Assembly (NCBI GenBank): GCA_948468225.1
Contig: CAOKHH010000001.1
Location: 1-64,000, forward strand
Direction of reading: 5' to 3'
Origin: an uncultured Clostridia bacterium
GTDB lineage: Bacteria; Bacillota; Clostridia; TANB77; CAG-508
DNA: 64,000 bases
Numbering within the stretch: position 1 is the stretch's first letter; the number at the start of each line of letters is the position of its first letter. The position numbers and the translations under genes were made by a program. The notes beneath the pieces were generated by a model. It was given only the letters and a program-made list of their open reading frames with translations. It did not search any database and was not told the DNA's origin. Shown piece after piece: positions 1 through 11,900 of this stretch.

Positions 1-255
1 ATAAAAATAAAAATTTAATTATAAAATAAAATTATGAAAGTAAAAAATCAAAAAATAAAAATTATAAATTAGAAACAAAATTAAAAAGTAATTTTAAATA
101 GAAAATTAAATCAAGGTAAATTTTTTAAAAGGTAAAAAACAAATTTTAATTTATGAATAAAAATTGAAAAGGGGAAAATAATTTTTGAAATTAAAAAGTA
201 AATATAAAAAAATAAAAATCAAATTTTAAATTAGAAGTTGCATTTTTAAAAATTA
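1..255 (+). repeat. Diverged direct repeat I, copy 1
   Basis: This segment matches 1011-1232. The first ~65 bases align almost without change (offset 1010). The rest aligns with scattered substitutions and small indels up to the shared AAATTTTAAATT stretch. The copy may start before the window. No protein coding potential is seen. Confidence 0.75.
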
Positions 256-683
256 AAAACTATAAAAAATTTTTTAAAAGGTAAAAGAGAATTTGAAAAA
301 TATACAAAATAAATTTATAAAATATATTTTATAAATAAAAGAATAATTTATAAAATGTAGAAGTAAAAAAACATATATTATATATTTAAAATAAAAATTA
401 AAGTAAAAAACAAAAATACACTTCTCAGATAAATTTATAGAAATTATAAAATCAAATCTTGTAAGATAATTAAATGAAAAATTTTAATAAACATTTTAAA
501 AAATCAGTATAAATTTATAAATTCAAATTAGTTTAAATTAGAGTATATTATTATTTTATTTATTCTTTATAGTTATAGATAAATTAAATAAATAACTTAA
601 AAATAAAATAAATATTATAAATTTAAAATTATTTTTTTATTATTTTATATTAGAAAAATAAGCAAAAAATATATCTACTGATA

Positions 684-697
684 CTGTAAGGCTACAG
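684..697. other. Small perfect hairpin in a GC island
   Basis: CTGTA (684-688) pairs with TACAG (693-697) around the loop AGGC. It lies in one of the few islands of normal composition within the A-rich region and is followed by GGGGTGCGCT. No T-tract follows, so it is not a typical terminator. Function unknown. Confidence 0.4.
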
Positions 698-1010
698 GGG
701 TGCGCTAAAATTAAATAATTTAATAAATAAAAAAATAACGGAAAATAAAGTGAAATAAAAGAATAAAAAAGAAGATAAATCCAAATAAATATATTAAATA
801 ATATAATAAATATAATTTAATGTTAATAAATATAAAATAAATTCAAAAATAAATTTTAGTATGCAAAATAAAAGACAAAATAAAAAAATAATAATATTAA
901 AAAATAGAAATAAGTATTTAGATAAAATGTAAAAATCAAATAAATAAAAAATATTCATTTGAATAAAGACAAAATTAAACAACAAAAAAATAAAACGAAG
1001 AAATTATTCT

Positions 1011-1232
1011 ATAAAAATAAAAATTTAATTATAAAATAAAATTATGAAAGTAAAAAATCAAAAAACAAAAATTATAGATTAGAAACAAAATCAAAAAAAT
1101 TTTTAAGTAGAAAATTAAATAAAGATAAAATTTTAAAAAGTAAAAAATAAATTTTAATTTATGAATAAAAATTAAAAATGTAAAACTAATAAAAAGCAAA
1201 TTTTAAATTGTAGATTATATTTTTTAAAATCA
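1011..1232 (+). repeat. Diverged direct repeat I, copy 2
   Basis: Second copy of the segment at 1-255, in the same orientation and about 1010 bases downstream. The opening ~55 bases are essentially identical and similarity then decays, as expected of an old duplication in neutral DNA. Confidence 0.75.
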
Positions 1233-2030
1233 AAAGATAATTTCCGAAATAAAAAAACAGGTACAATAAGATAGAAATAAAAATTGAACTTTTTAGTTTT
1301 CAAAGCAAAAAATAAAAAATTCTTATGTAGTAATAAAATTAGTGATTTGATTTTAAAATGATAATAAGTAAAATTTAAGTTGTCTAAATAAAAATTAAAT
1401 TTTGAAAGTAAACGAATATAAATTAGAAACAAGAGGTAAAATTATTTTTGAATAATAAAAATTATATAATAATATTTATTATAAATAAAAGCAAAAATAT
1501 AAATATTATTAGAAAATAATAATTACAAATTTTATTTTTATAAATAAATATAGGAATAAAATCAATTATATAGATTTAAATAAAAGAAAATAAAAACTAA
1601 CAAAAAAACAACGAATGAAAATCGATTTTAAGCTAGTTTTTTTAAAAAACAATATAATTATACAAATAAACCTTAAGCTCAAACAAACAAAAAATAAACA
1701 TAGCCCCTTGAAATTAGCGGATTATAGCGGTCAAACAAGAAGAGTTTTTATTTATAAATTTTATTTAAATTAAATAAATTGCTGAATATTTAGCTAAAAT
1801 AAATAAAATTTGTAATTATTTAAAGTAATAAAAAAGTAGTTTTATTAAATATAAAAAATTAAATAATAATTATTTCAATAAAAGATAAAATAAAAATAAT
1901 ATGTAAATAAGTATTTAAATAAAGACCAAATAGAAAAAATATTGGTAAAAATTTAAATTAAAGCATAGAATAAAAAATAAATATAAAAATTAAAATTTAA
2001 AAACTAAAATTCAATTGTAAAATTTAAATA

Positions 2031-2170
2031 ATTAAATAAAAAATATGTGATCAAAATTTAAAAAATATAATAAAAAATTCAATGTAAAATAAATTTGCAA
2101 AAAATAAAGTTTAAAATAAGAATAATTATTTTTAATTTGTTGAAAAATATTTTAATTATATTAAATTAAA
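2031..2170 (+). repeat. Diverged direct repeat II, copy 1
   Basis: Matches 2741-2880 in the same orientation (offset about 710). Shared runs include TCAATGTAAAATAAATTT-like and ATTTTAATTATATTAAATTA-like strings, separated by small changes. Non-coding. Confidence 0.7.
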
Positions 2171-2577
2171 AATAATTATTCAAATAAAATCTAAAATAAA
2201 ATTAAAGTACAGTATAAAATATTTAATAATTATTTTAAAATATAATATCTAAGAAGTAATTAAATAATTAAGAAAAACTAAATAAAATTCAAATAGTTTA
2301 AATGAAAATTTTTTATTTAAATCTTAGAAAAAAGATTTTTAATAAATATAATAAAATCTGATTTTTTTAAATTCGATTTATTATTAAAAAATAAATCTTT
2401 AAAAGTAAAATATATTTATTTTTTCAAAATAATATTATAAATAAAATTTAAAAATAATTGTTTAAATAATCAATAAAAATAATTAATATAATAAATATTT
2501 TTTAAATATAAAATAAATTGTTGTCTAATAAAAATAAATAAATTTTATTTACCAACAATAATCTGCAAAAAATGTAA

Positions 2578-2595
2578 ACCTTGACACTCTAAGGT
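2578..2595. other. Imperfect palindrome containing TTGACA
   Basis: ACCTT (2578-2582) and AAGGT (2591-2595) form a palindrome around GACACTCT. A consensus -35 hexamer, TTGACA, lies across the left arm. No clear -10 box is placed at 16-19 bp and no gene begins within 350 bases. It may be a leftover operator/promoter of a lost gene; the overlap of arms with a -35 box recalls MerR-type sites, but that link is weak. Confidence 0.3.
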
Positions 2596-2740
2596 TACAT
2601 TAAATATGCAAAAACAAAAAATAATAAACAATTAATAAAATAATAAACTAAAAAATTAAAATTATTTATTATTAAAAATTAAAAAAATGATAACATATTC
2701 AAAGAATAAATTTTATAAATTCAATAAAAACATTAAAATA

Positions 2741-2880
2741 ATTAAATAAAAAAAGGTGAATAAAATATAAAAATACATAATAAAAAATTTAATGTAAAAT
2801 AAATTTATAAAAAAAATAAAATTTAAAACAAGAGTAATTATTTTATTAAAAAAATATTTTAATTATATTAAATTAAAATA
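2741..2880 (+). repeat. Diverged direct repeat II, copy 2
   Basis: Second copy of 2031-2170, ending about 100 bases before the patatin-like gene. The promoter of that gene, if nearby, must lie in or just after this repeat; I could not pick out a convincing one. Confidence 0.7.
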
Positions 2881-2977
2881 TTAAATTTAATATTTAATAA
2901 ATAAAATAAATTAAATGTTAATAAAATAAATAAGAATAAAAAATATTTATTTAAATATATTTTTTATTGGTGATTAT

Positions 2978-3844
2978 ATGAATAAAAAAATTGGATTAAG
3001 TTTATCTGGCGGAGGGGTAAAAGGTGCTGCCCATATTGGAGTATTAAAGGCTTTAGAAGAAGAAAAAATAGGTATAAATTATATATCTGGAACATCCTCT
3101 GGGAGTATTGTTGCAGCACTTTATGCTATTGGATATAGGCCAAATGAGATTTTAGAAATATTTAAAGTAAATGCGAAAAAGATAAAATATTATGACTTAA
3201 GAAACATATTAAAGCTAATTTTTGGAATACTTATAGAGCGAAAAATAATAATTGAGGGATTATCTAATGGTACAGCAATAGAAAAGTTAATGAAGGAAAA
3301 ATGCATGGAAAAAGGCATAATGAATATAAAAAATACACAGATTCCACTGCTAATACCAGCTGTTAATGTATGCAATGGAGGAGTAACGTTTTTCTCATCG
3401 AAATTAACTAGAGGATCATTTTTTGATGAAATTGAATATGTAAATAATGTTAATATACCATCAGCTGTAAGGGCTAGTTGTAGTTATCCTGGAGTTTTTG
3501 TGCCTAAAAATATAAATGGAATTAAGTATATAGATGGTGGAGTAAGAGAGAATATACCTTGGAAGGGCTTAAAAGAAATTGGCGCAAATACAGTTTTAAG
3601 CGTAATTTTTGAAAAACAAATAAGAGAAAAAAGTAAAATGAATGTTATAGATATAATAGAAAGCTCTCTAAATATTATGGGACATGAATTAGCGAATTAT
3701 GAGCTTGTTGGAGAGAATAAAATTTTAAGAATAAAAACTAAAGATGTTGGATTATTAGAAACGAAGAAAATAGATGAATTATATAAAATGGGATATATGG
3801 AGACAAAAAAACAAATAATCAACTATAACAAGAAAAATGCTTAG
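2978..3844 (+). CDS. Patatin-like phospholipase family protein
   Basis: A 288-residue protein of the bacterial patatin-like (RssA-type) acyl hydrolase family, which cleaves acyl esters of phospholipids with a Ser-Asp dyad. The N-terminus carries the glycine-rich oxyanion loop GGGVKG (residues 11-16). The nucleophile motif GTSSG follows, with Ser40 as the predicted catalytic serine. The partner aspartate is in DGG at 186-188. All three motifs are intact and correctly ordered, and the length suits a single-domain member. No signal peptide or membrane segment is seen, so it is probably cytosolic or peripheral at the inner membrane face. The start is supported by GGTGAT at 2969-2974. It stands alone: the A-rich region lies before it and about 380 bases separate it from the next gene. 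Substrate cannot be told from sequence. Confidence 0.92.
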   Translation: MNKKIGLSLSGGGVKGAAHIGVLKALEEEKIGINYISGTSSGSIVAALYAIGYRPNEILEIFKVNAKKIKYYDLRNILKLIFGILIERKIIIEGLSNGTAIEKLMKEKCMEKGIMNIKNTQIPLLIPAVNVCNGGVTFFSSKLTRGSFFDEIEYVNNVNIPSAVRASCSYPGVFVPKNINGIKYIDGGVRENIPWKGLKEIGANTVLSVIFEKQIREKSKMNVIDIIESSLNIMGHELANYELVGENKILRIKTKDVGLLETKKIDELYKMGYMETKKQIINYNKKNA

Positions 3845-4103
3845 CCGTAAGCAAAAGATAAAATAAATATTAAAATTTGTCATTATTTATTCTCGGTATT
3901 TTTTAAAAAAATGAAGAAAAAATCAAACAAAAACAAAAAGACAAAAATATACAAAGAATTAAAACCGTTGAAATTAAAGCCTTTTATGAAAAGAATGTAG
4001 CAAAAAATAAAACGAAAAAAGTGGTAAAAAATAGAAATGGCAATTAGTTTGTTGATATATTAAGTAAAATGTAATACAAACTTAAAAATTTTGCAAAGAA
4101 TAT
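3845..4103. other. A-rich intergenic spacer, no gene recognised
   Basis: Spacer between the phospholipase gene and the promoter region of the surface-protein cluster. A short lysine-rich frame (3911-4000) has no ribosome binding site and is not called. The string TTTGTTGATATATT (4048-4061) recurs at 23768-23781 in another spacer. No clear terminator for the phospholipase gene was found. Confidence 0.5.
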
Positions 4104-4113
4104 ATTTCCCTAA
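4104..4113 (+). promoter_or_regulatory. Shared upstream motif ATTTCCCTAA (gene A)
   Basis: This exact 10-mer occurs 52 bp before the predicted -35 box of gene A. The same 10-mer is found 53 bp before the -35 box of the first giant RCC1 gene (24443) and 52 bp before that of the second (46987). The fixed distance to three promoters suggests an activator or other regulator site. The regulator is unknown. Confidence 0.55.
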
Positions 4114-4155
4114 CAGAAGAAGCCAATTTTTACGAAAGTGCAACCTTTTAATATA

Positions 4156-4184
4156 TTGATTTTAAAAAAATACCTTCTTATAAT
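4156..4184 (+). promoter_or_regulatory. Predicted sigma-A-type promoter of gene A
   Basis: TTGATT (4156-4161) and TATAAT (4179-4184) are separated by 17 bp. Transcription would begin near 4191, leaving a leader of about 34 nt with GGAGG at 4211-4215 before the start at 4225. Confidence 0.7.
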
Positions 4185-4224
4185 TGATTTAATAGTACTT
4201 AAGAAAAGTCGGAGGTATCAGTAT

Positions 4225-7200
4225 ATGAAAAAGGTTCTAAAGTGGACAAGCATAACAATAGCGCTTGTAATGTTGTTTTTGTTCTTTGGTGTAAACAATG
4301 ATGATATTGCGGAGACACGGTCCCACAATACCAGTAATAGAAATTGAAAAGCGAAGGTACAACGAAGATAGCAATATATTGGAGGTTATAGTTTATCTAA
4401 AACCAAACATTACATTAACTGATTATTCAGTTACTATAAACTATAAAAATATGGAGCCAAATAATTATGATAGTGGTAGTCCAATAGATCCAAATGGAAG
4501 TTGTGAGGTGCCTCTAAATAGTAATGGTTACAGCTGTGGAGGAGGAAGCATAAATTTAATAGGTGGAACTACAGATGGTGAAGAAATAACAACAACAAGT
4601 AAAACAGTTATTTGTACAATGAGATTTACCTTGAAAGAAAATTTATTAGAAGAAAAACTACCTGAAAATTTATTTACTCTTGAAGAAGCAATAGTAAACA
4701 ATAATGAAGGAACATATGAAGAAATATCTTCTGGAGTAGTAAATATAGGACCAATGGCAAGTATAGTAGAATCAATAGAATTAACAAATCCAGAGTTTGA
4801 TTATACAACTGATACAAATGGAGATGGAACCAATGATGCATATAAATATGGAGAAAATATTAACTTAATTGGGGGAACAGCAACAATTACTTATAGCAAT
4901 ACAAAAAATGCTTCTACAAGAACAGCTATATTAAAAAATGTAGATGGAACATATAATTGGTTTGAAATAAAGAATGGTATTGAAACAGGAAAAATACTTG
5001 ATATAACAAAAGGACCTTGGAAGGCAAATGCAATTGGAACACAAAATGTGAATATACAATACAAAGGAAAAATATCAAGTAATGTAGGAGTAAAAGTAGT
5101 AGATGAAATTGAAAATATAACAATAACACCAGTAACAACATACTACTATAAAGATGAATTTGATTATGAAAATACAAAAGTAAATATTAAATGGAAAAGC
5201 AAAGAAACACCAGAAGTAAAATCATTAAAAGAGTTAGTAGATAAAAATCAAGCTGAACTTGGAGATACATTTAATAGTACTTTAGAAGAAATAAAAAAAT
5301 CATCAATAGAACAAGATATAATAGTAACATTTAATTATGAAGGATATATAGGAACAAAAACTTTTACAGTAACAATAAAAGATATAATAGATGGAATAAC
5401 ACTTACTTCTCCAAGCAAACTAAAATATAAATATGGGGAAGAAAAATTAGATTTAGATAATGGAACAATAAATATAAAGTGGAGAAGTGGAGAAGAAAAA
5501 AGAGATTTAAATACTATAAACTTAGCAGAAGGTTCATCTCCAATTAAAGACAGTATCTTATCACAAGGGTTAAGAACAGTAATAGATTTAAATGACAGTG
5601 TAAAAATAACAGGATTTGATAGTAGTGTATGTGGAACAAATACAATAAATTTAGAATATTATTACACAGATCAAGATGGAAATGCTCAAACAAAAACAGG
5701 GTTAACATACGATATAGAAATAATAGATTATATAGAAAATATAAATTTAGAGCCTATTACAGAATATTACTATGGAGACGATTTTGATACTACAAATTCA
5801 ATAGTAAGTGTTAAATGGGCAAGTAAAACAGATGCGGAAGAAACAACATTAGAAGAACTAATAAAAACTGGAAATGCAACAATAAATGGTTTTAATAGTA
5901 CTTTAGAAGGAATAAAAAAATCAATAGACGGAGTAATACAAAATGTAACAGTAACATTTAGTTTTGAAGAATCAGATGAAATTTATGAAGATTATACAAA
6001 AACAACAGATCCATTTGAAGTAACAATTAAAGACCAAATAGAAGAAATAACATTTGAAGAAGGAACAATAAAAAAAGATTATGAATATCAAGAACCATCA
6101 TTAGACTTAACTGGAGGAAAAATAAATATAAAATGGTTAAGTGAAGCAATAGATGAAAGACCATTAAATAATATAGAAATAAAAACAGGGTCAAGTTCAA
6201 TTATAAATAATAATCCTATAACTTCACATTTAAATGATTCAATATTGGTAACAGGATTTGATAGTGAACAATTTGGGACTCAACCAATTACAATAAAATA
6301 TTATTATGCTGGCTTAGCTAATCCTAAAGAATTTACTTATAATATAAAAATAAATTCTGGAATAAAATCAATAGATTTAAATAAAAATGAAATTAGAATT
6401 CCATACGGGCAAGCTATTACAGATGAATATTTAAAAACAAATAATATAAATGTAATTATAACTAATTCAGATGATACTACAAGAGATCCAATACCTGTAA
6501 AAGCAGAATGGATAGGATTTTATGACAAAACAAAAGAGAAGATAGGAGTAAGACAAGAAACATATGTAAATTATAATGGTACAAAACTACCTTTATACAT
6601 AACAATAGAAAATTGTTTAGACTACATAGAATTAACTAAAAATATGATAACAATAAAATGGGGAGAAGAATTAAATTTTACAGATGAATATAAAGTAATA
6701 CCAGTAATGGCAAATGAAGATAGAGAAGAAGGAATACTATTTACAGACAGTGCAGTTCAGATAGAAGGAGATTATAACTTAAAAGAAGAGGGAATTTACA
6801 AAGTAAAAATAGTATACGAAGGAAAGAAAGCAGATTTTACAATAATAGTAGTAGATCCAATAATAGAAGTAAGATTAGATGATGATGAAAAAGAAAAAAT
6901 TCAAAAAGAATATAAATATGATGAAGAATTAAATTTAAATGGAGCACAATTAACAATAATAAAAGAAAGTAGTAAGGAAGTTGGGCCATATAAAGAAACT
7001 ATATCTAGAAATTGGACAGACTATGAAAAACAAAAATTAGGAATACAAAAAATAACAATAAACTACAAAGATCATGAAACACAAGAAGTATTTACATTAG
7101 AAGAATGTTTTGAAGTAGAAGTTAAAGACTATATAGTAGATATAATACTTGTAAGACCTAATAAAACAGTATATTTACCAGGTGAAAAATTAGATTTAAC

Positions 7201-7489
7201 AGGGGCAACAGTTAGAACAGTAAGTGCAAGTGGAGAGCTTGGAGATGAGGTTCCCGTAACGGAAGACATAATTTCTGGGTATACAGAGGGGTTATTAGGA
7301 GCACAAAGAATAACTGTAACATATGCTGGATTTGAAAAAACATTTGATGTAATATTTACTGCACAAACAGGAGTCGCTTCTAACAATGTTTACACAATTT
7401 TGGCAACAATAATTGCAGTGGCATCATTAACAATATTTGCTATGTTGACAATTATCCAAAGAGAAGAAGAACGAAATAAAAAAATGTAA
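4225..7489 (+). CDS. Gene A: exported Big_3 Ig-like repeat protein, membrane anchored, needs a +1 frameshift
   Basis: The start at 4225 follows GGAGG (4211-4215). An upstream in-frame ATG at 4138 would precede both the promoter and this site, so it is not used. The first 31 codons encode a Lys-start signal/anchor segment (hydrophobic residues about 8-23). Then an in-frame CGG (4318-4320) leads to a stop at 4345. Skipping C4318 joins 4225-4317 to 4319-7489 and gives a 1087-aa protein. After the junction come a cohesin-like or other beta-sandwich domain (about 32-180), then about nine Ig-like repeats of the Big_3 type, each opening with a Y-x-Y/P-G-E-x-LDL-like motif (about 182-1050). A C-terminal transmembrane helix (about 1056-1077) is followed by a charged ten-residue tail. 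There is no LPXTG sorting signal. It is probably a surface adhesin or scaffold. It is followed by genes B-D, which have related domains. Confidence 0.82.
4318..4320 (+). other. CGG +1 frameshift site 1 (gene A)
   Basis: The zero frame reads ACA CGG TCC and stops nine codons later (4345-4347). Skipping C4318 gives ACA GGT CCC and opens 1056 further codons. The 31 codons before the site form the signal segment, so secretion and mature protein are joined only by the shift. The P-site triplet ACA would have to re-pair with CAC, so simple P-site slippage is unfavourable here. Confidence 0.75.
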
Positions 7490-7569
7490 TAAAAGTTTAA
7501 CAATAAATCAAAATAAGAAAAGCCGTAAATAAAACTGGAAATAAATTACCAATATGACAAAAATTACAA

Positions 7570-7598
7570 TTGACTCTAAAATCCAAGTTGTCTATAAT
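7570..7598 (+). promoter_or_regulatory. Predicted sigma-A-type promoter of gene B
   Basis: TTGACT (7570-7575) and TATAAT (7593-7598) are separated by 17 bp. They lie in the 143-base gap between A and B, so B-C (and perhaps D) can be transcribed apart from A. The ATTTCCCTAA motif is absent here. Confidence 0.75.
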
Positions 7599-7632
7599 TT
7601 ATTTATAATACAGAAAAAAGGAGAAATTTAGT

Positions 7633-8958
7633 ATGGAATGTCTAAATAAGTTACTAAAGAAATTTAAAAGTGGAGTGATAATAGCATTGATGCTTATGAT
7701 GTGTACAACAACAATGCCATCATTTGCAACAGAACCAACCACAGAAGAACCACCTGCTTCTACTGGAGAAGAAACAGAAGTAACAAATCTACCACATATA
7801 GATATGAAAGTAAAACAAGTAAAGGTAGGAGATACTAATCAAGTTTTAGTAGAATGTTGGGCATCCAAATTAAATAATTTAGAAGGAATAGATATTGTAT
7901 TTACATATGATAAGACGGTATTACAGCCTTCATATATAAATGGAGATAGTACAAATGAAATACTAGAAGGAATAGATACAATAAAGTGGGAAACAAGACC
8001 AGATGTAATAGATCCATCAACACATTTATCTATTGAAGAAGAAGAAGATTTTCGAAGAAGAAATCTAAATCTTTTATCTAAATCATTTGAATTTAAAAAC
8101 GGTTATGAAAATGATTTAGAAATATTTGCATTTCAATATTTAGCAACAAATGAGAATAATGAAGCAGTTAAATTTGTAACTCAGAAAAAAACTAATACAG
8201 AAATAACTACAGAAGAAGAAGTTTTACTAGGGGCATTTAGTTTTAGAAAAATAAGTGATGCATCATTTGAAGGAACATTTAGTACTAAATATATAGGAAT
8301 AACTTCAGATAATAATGAAGATGGATTTGAAATAAGAGATACAGAATATGGAGAAAATTGTGAAGAATTAGTTGAATTTATTTATGAGAAATATGGAAGC
8401 ATAACTGGAACAATAAAGACTATATTGCCAAAAACTGAAACAACTATGTATGCTACAAAAAATATTGCAACTATAAAAATATACAAAAGAGAAAGTGTAG
8501 CAACTGTAGATTGGAGTTTAACTACCACAGCTTACTTAAGTGTAAGAAATAATTTACCAGATCCAGAATATCAATATAGTACAACAGAAGAGGATAATGG
8601 AAAATTTTTAATTGATAAAATTAACTTCGGAGAATATGTGATTTTAGTAGATAAAAACTTATATGCAGATTATATAATAACAGATGTAATACTAAGTTCT
8701 GAAAATAAAGATATAAATTTAGATGAAATAATAGGTGATATAGAAATAATTGCTGGAGATATTGATAAAAACGGAAAGATTACTGCAGCAGATAGAAATA
8801 AGATAGTAACAGCATATGACCAAAAACCAAAAGATGATTCATACGATTTAACAGATGATGGTCTTCTAAGAGCAATAGACAAGAGTGGATTTTTAAATAT
8901 TTATAATCCTTATAGAAATAAAGTTGTAAAAAAGGTGGTTTCAATATCAAATAGCTAA
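7633..8958 (+). CDS. Gene B: secreted cohesin-like / dockerin protein
   Basis: A 441-aa exported protein. A signal peptide ends at ...PSFA (predicted cleavage after residue 32). It is followed by a Thr/Glu/Pro-rich linker, then a cohesin-like beta-sandwich domain (about 50-250) with the pattern LEGIDIVFTYD. Next is a carboxypeptidase-regulatory-like or other beta domain (about 255-370). The C-terminus is a type I dockerin with two complete 12-residue calcium loops: D376-x-D378-x-N380...D387 and D405-x-T407-x-D409...D416. Dockerins bind cohesins in clostridial surface assemblies. No catalytic domain is present, so this looks like an adaptor that can both bind and be bound. The start is set by AAGGAG at 7618-7623. 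Gene C begins 16 bases after the stop, so the two are almost surely co-transcribed. It has no in-frame CGG. Confidence 0.8.
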   Translation: MECLNKLLKKFKSGVIIALMLMMCTTTMPSFATEPTTEEPPASTGEETEVTNLPHIDMKVKQVKVGDTNQVLVECWASKLNNLEGIDIVFTYDKTVLQPSYINGDSTNEILEGIDTIKWETRPDVIDPSTHLSIEEEEDFRRRNLNLLSKSFEFKNGYENDLEIFAFQYLATNENNEAVKFVTQKKTNTEITTEEEVLLGAFSFRKISDASFEGTFSTKYIGITSDNNEDGFEIRDTEYGENCEELVEFIYEKYGSITGTIKTILPKTETTMYATKNIATIKIYKRESVATVDWSLTTTAYLSVRNNLPDPEYQYSTTEEDNGKFLIDKINFGEYVILVDKNLYADYIITDVILSSENKDINLDEIIGDIEIIAGDIDKNGKITAADRNKIVTAYDQKPKDDSYDLTDDGLLRAIDKSGFLNIYNPYRNKVVKKVVSISNS

Positions 8959-8974
8959 TTAGGGGGATAAGTAT

Positions 8975-11900
8975 ATGTTGAAAAATAAAATTACAAAAAG
9001 AATAGTAAGTTTATTAATAGTTTTTGTTATTATTATAAATTTATTACCTAATTTTTCATTATTGTTTGGTGTATATGCAACAACAGATATTGAAAAAGGG
9101 GTTATATTAAAAAAAGGAAACTATGATGCGGAAAATAAGGTTTTTAGTATAGAATTATCTCTTAAAAATCTAGATGCGACAGCGATTGATATAACATTTT
9201 GTTATCCTAGTGATATAGTTGAAACAATAAATTATATTAAGTATGAAGCAGGAGTAGTAGAAGCCAGTACAACTCAAGCGAGAACGATGGAAGAACCTCT
9301 TGAAGAATTTTATATAGATACTGGAGCAATAAATGATGCAAATATAAGCATATTCTTCAATGGAGAATGTTATGCTGCTGGTACAGATATAACGATTCTT
9401 AAAATGTATTTTCATATTACAGATGATAGTGTATCTATTAACGATATTACAAATGAAATGTTTAAAATATGGGATACTTCAGATGATCCAGATGCTTATT
9501 TTGCAATTGTTACTGATGATTCACCAGAGGGAGAATATAGTAATGAATTTAATATGTACCAAGTAAAAGGTTTTATAGATCCAGCATCTAGAGAGGTAAC
9601 TGGTATATCAATAACAACGCCACCAAAAACAGATTATACATTAGGAGAATTATTAGATTTAGCAGGTATGGAAGTAACTGCAACATATAATAATGATTCT
9701 ACTAATACAAAAATATTAACTACTGACGAATATGAAACAAACGCAGATGCATTAGACTTAAAAACTGCAGGAGAAAAAACATTAACAGTAACATATGTAG
9801 GAAAGGATAATGTAGCAGAAGGAACAACTTTAACTGCAACGGTAACATTAAACGTAAGAGAAAAGAATATAGTATCACTTGAAATTCAAGGAATAGACGG
9901 TTCATATAAACAAGATGATACAATAGATTTATCTAAAATAACAGTAGTAGCAACAGATGAAAAAGGTGATTCTAGGACTTTAAATGCAGATGAATATACA
10001 CTATCATCAACTGGAAACAATATAGTTGGAAATAAAATAAAATTAACAAATTCAGGAACAACAACAATAACTGCAACATATAAAGGAGAAAATGTTGAAA
10101 ATCCAGCAAATAAACCAAGTGCGACAAAAACAATAACAGTAACTGAAAAAGTATTAACAGGAATAGAAATAACACCAGCAACAAAAGATGTATATACAGT
10201 TGGAGAAACATTAGATTTAAGTGGATTAACAGTTACACCAATATATGATGATGTGAAAGATGAAAATCCAATAGAAACAGGTTATACAACAAAAATAAAT
10301 GGTACAACAGTACAAACAGGAACACCATTATCTAATATAGGAGTACAAACAATAACAGTAGATTATAATGGAAAAACAGATACATTTGACGTTGTAGTGT
10401 TCCCAACAAAATTAGTGGGAACAGAAGGAGATGCTTTATCTACAGTAGCAGTAGAAGGATTTACATGGGCAGATGATACACAAGAAATAGCAGTAGGAGA
10501 AAACGAATATACACTTACATTTACAAATACAGATCCAGAAAAGACAAAAACATGTGGTGTTAAAGTTTTAGGATTACCAACAGGATTAACAGCAACATAT
10601 GGAGATACATTAGCAGATGTAACATTACCAGAGGAAAAGGGATTTTCTTGGGCAGATACAACAACATCAGTTGGAAATGCTACAGAAGATGGTAATGAAT
10701 TTGCTATAAATTATATAGATACAGATTATGCAGATTTAAAAGTAAAAATTATTGTAGATCCAAAAGAAATAATAGTAAAAATAGAAAATACAAGTAGCGA
10801 ATATACAGGAGAAGAACCTACTTTATCAGAAGATGCACTAATATCAGTTGAACCTACTGACCTAGTAAATGGCGATACAGTAGCTAGTTTAAAAATAAAA
10901 TTAAGAAAAGACCCAGGAACAAATGTAGGCGATTATGACATAACGGGAGAGTATACAAGCACAAATTATGATGTGACATTTAAAAATAAAGATGATAATA
11001 CAAAAGAGACAGGAACATATACAATAACAAAGGGAACATTAGTAGCAGATAATTTTGATAAAACAATACCATCAAGTAAAGAGTATGATGGAAGTCCTGT
11101 AACAGCTGCAAGTGCAAACATAAAATCAAGCATAATAGGAGCAGGCACAACAATTGTTATAAAATATTATAAAGATGGAGAAACAACAGGTTCAACAGTA
11201 GCACCATCTGATTATGGAACATATACAGTAAAAGCAAATGTAGCAGAAGGAACAAATTATTTTGCAGCAGATGGAACAGATGGAAAGCCAGAAATTGAGT
11301 TAGGAAGTTTTTCAATAACAAAAAAACAATTAACAAAATTTGATATAGATTTTGAAGCTCCAAATCCAAACACATATGACGGAACAAAAAAAGAAGCAAC
11401 AGTAGCAATAAAATCAAGCATAACAGGAGCAGGAACAATAAGTGCTATTAAATATTATAAAAATGGAGTAGAAGCAGATCCAATAGATGCAGGAGACTAT
11501 ACAGTAAAAATAACAACAACAGGTGCAACAAACTATGAAAATGTAACAGACTTAGAAGTTGGAACATTTACAATAGAAAAAGCAGAACCAACAGTTACAG
11601 CGCCAATAGGATTAACAGCAACATATGGAGATGAATTATCAAGTGTAACGTTACCAGAAGGATTTACATGGGAAGAATCAGGAAAAGTTGGAGATGCAGG
11701 AACTAGAACACATACAGTAAAATATACATCAACAGATTCAAATTATAAAGACAAAACAGGAATATCAGTAACAGTAGAAGTAGCAAAAGCAGATTTGGAA
11801 GACTCTGATTTTGAATTAACTGGTATGCCAACAAATAATACAAAAGAATATGATGGAGATTCTGTAACAGTAACATCAAAAATTAAAGATGGAGTACTAG

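Larger units (their letters stand above)
1..2940. other. Gene-free, extremely A-rich region
   Basis: No credible gene is seen in this stretch. By eye it is about nine-tenths A+T, with A strongly exceeding T on the + strand. Reading frames on either strand are short and lack ribosome binding sites. Two antisense ORFs (794-985 and 1172-1432) encode only Phe/Leu/Ile/Tyr-rich peptides of the kind poly-A-rich DNA gives by chance. Three small islands of normal composition stand out: about 676-706, 1701-1735 and 2565-2600. The region also holds two pairs of diverged direct repeats, listed separately. It could be degraded former coding DNA or a structured non-coding spacer; the sequence alone does not decide. 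Confidence 0.7.

Noticed and set aside
794-1432. Antisense hydrophobic ORFs in the A-rich region
   Set aside because: Their Phe/Leu/Ile/Tyr-only make-up is what A-rich DNA yields on the opposite strand; they have no ribosome binding sites.
2578-2613. MerR-family regulated promoter
   Set aside because: TTGACA overlaps a palindrome, but no -10 box fits at 19-20 bp and no regulator or target gene is nearby.
3911-4000. Short Lys-rich ORF of 29 codons
   Set aside because: No ribosome binding site and a composition expected from A-rich spacer DNA.
4138-4224. Upstream start of gene A at 4138
   Set aside because: It lies before the predicted promoter and has no ribosome binding site; ATG 4225 has GGAGG at proper spacing and begins a normal signal segment.
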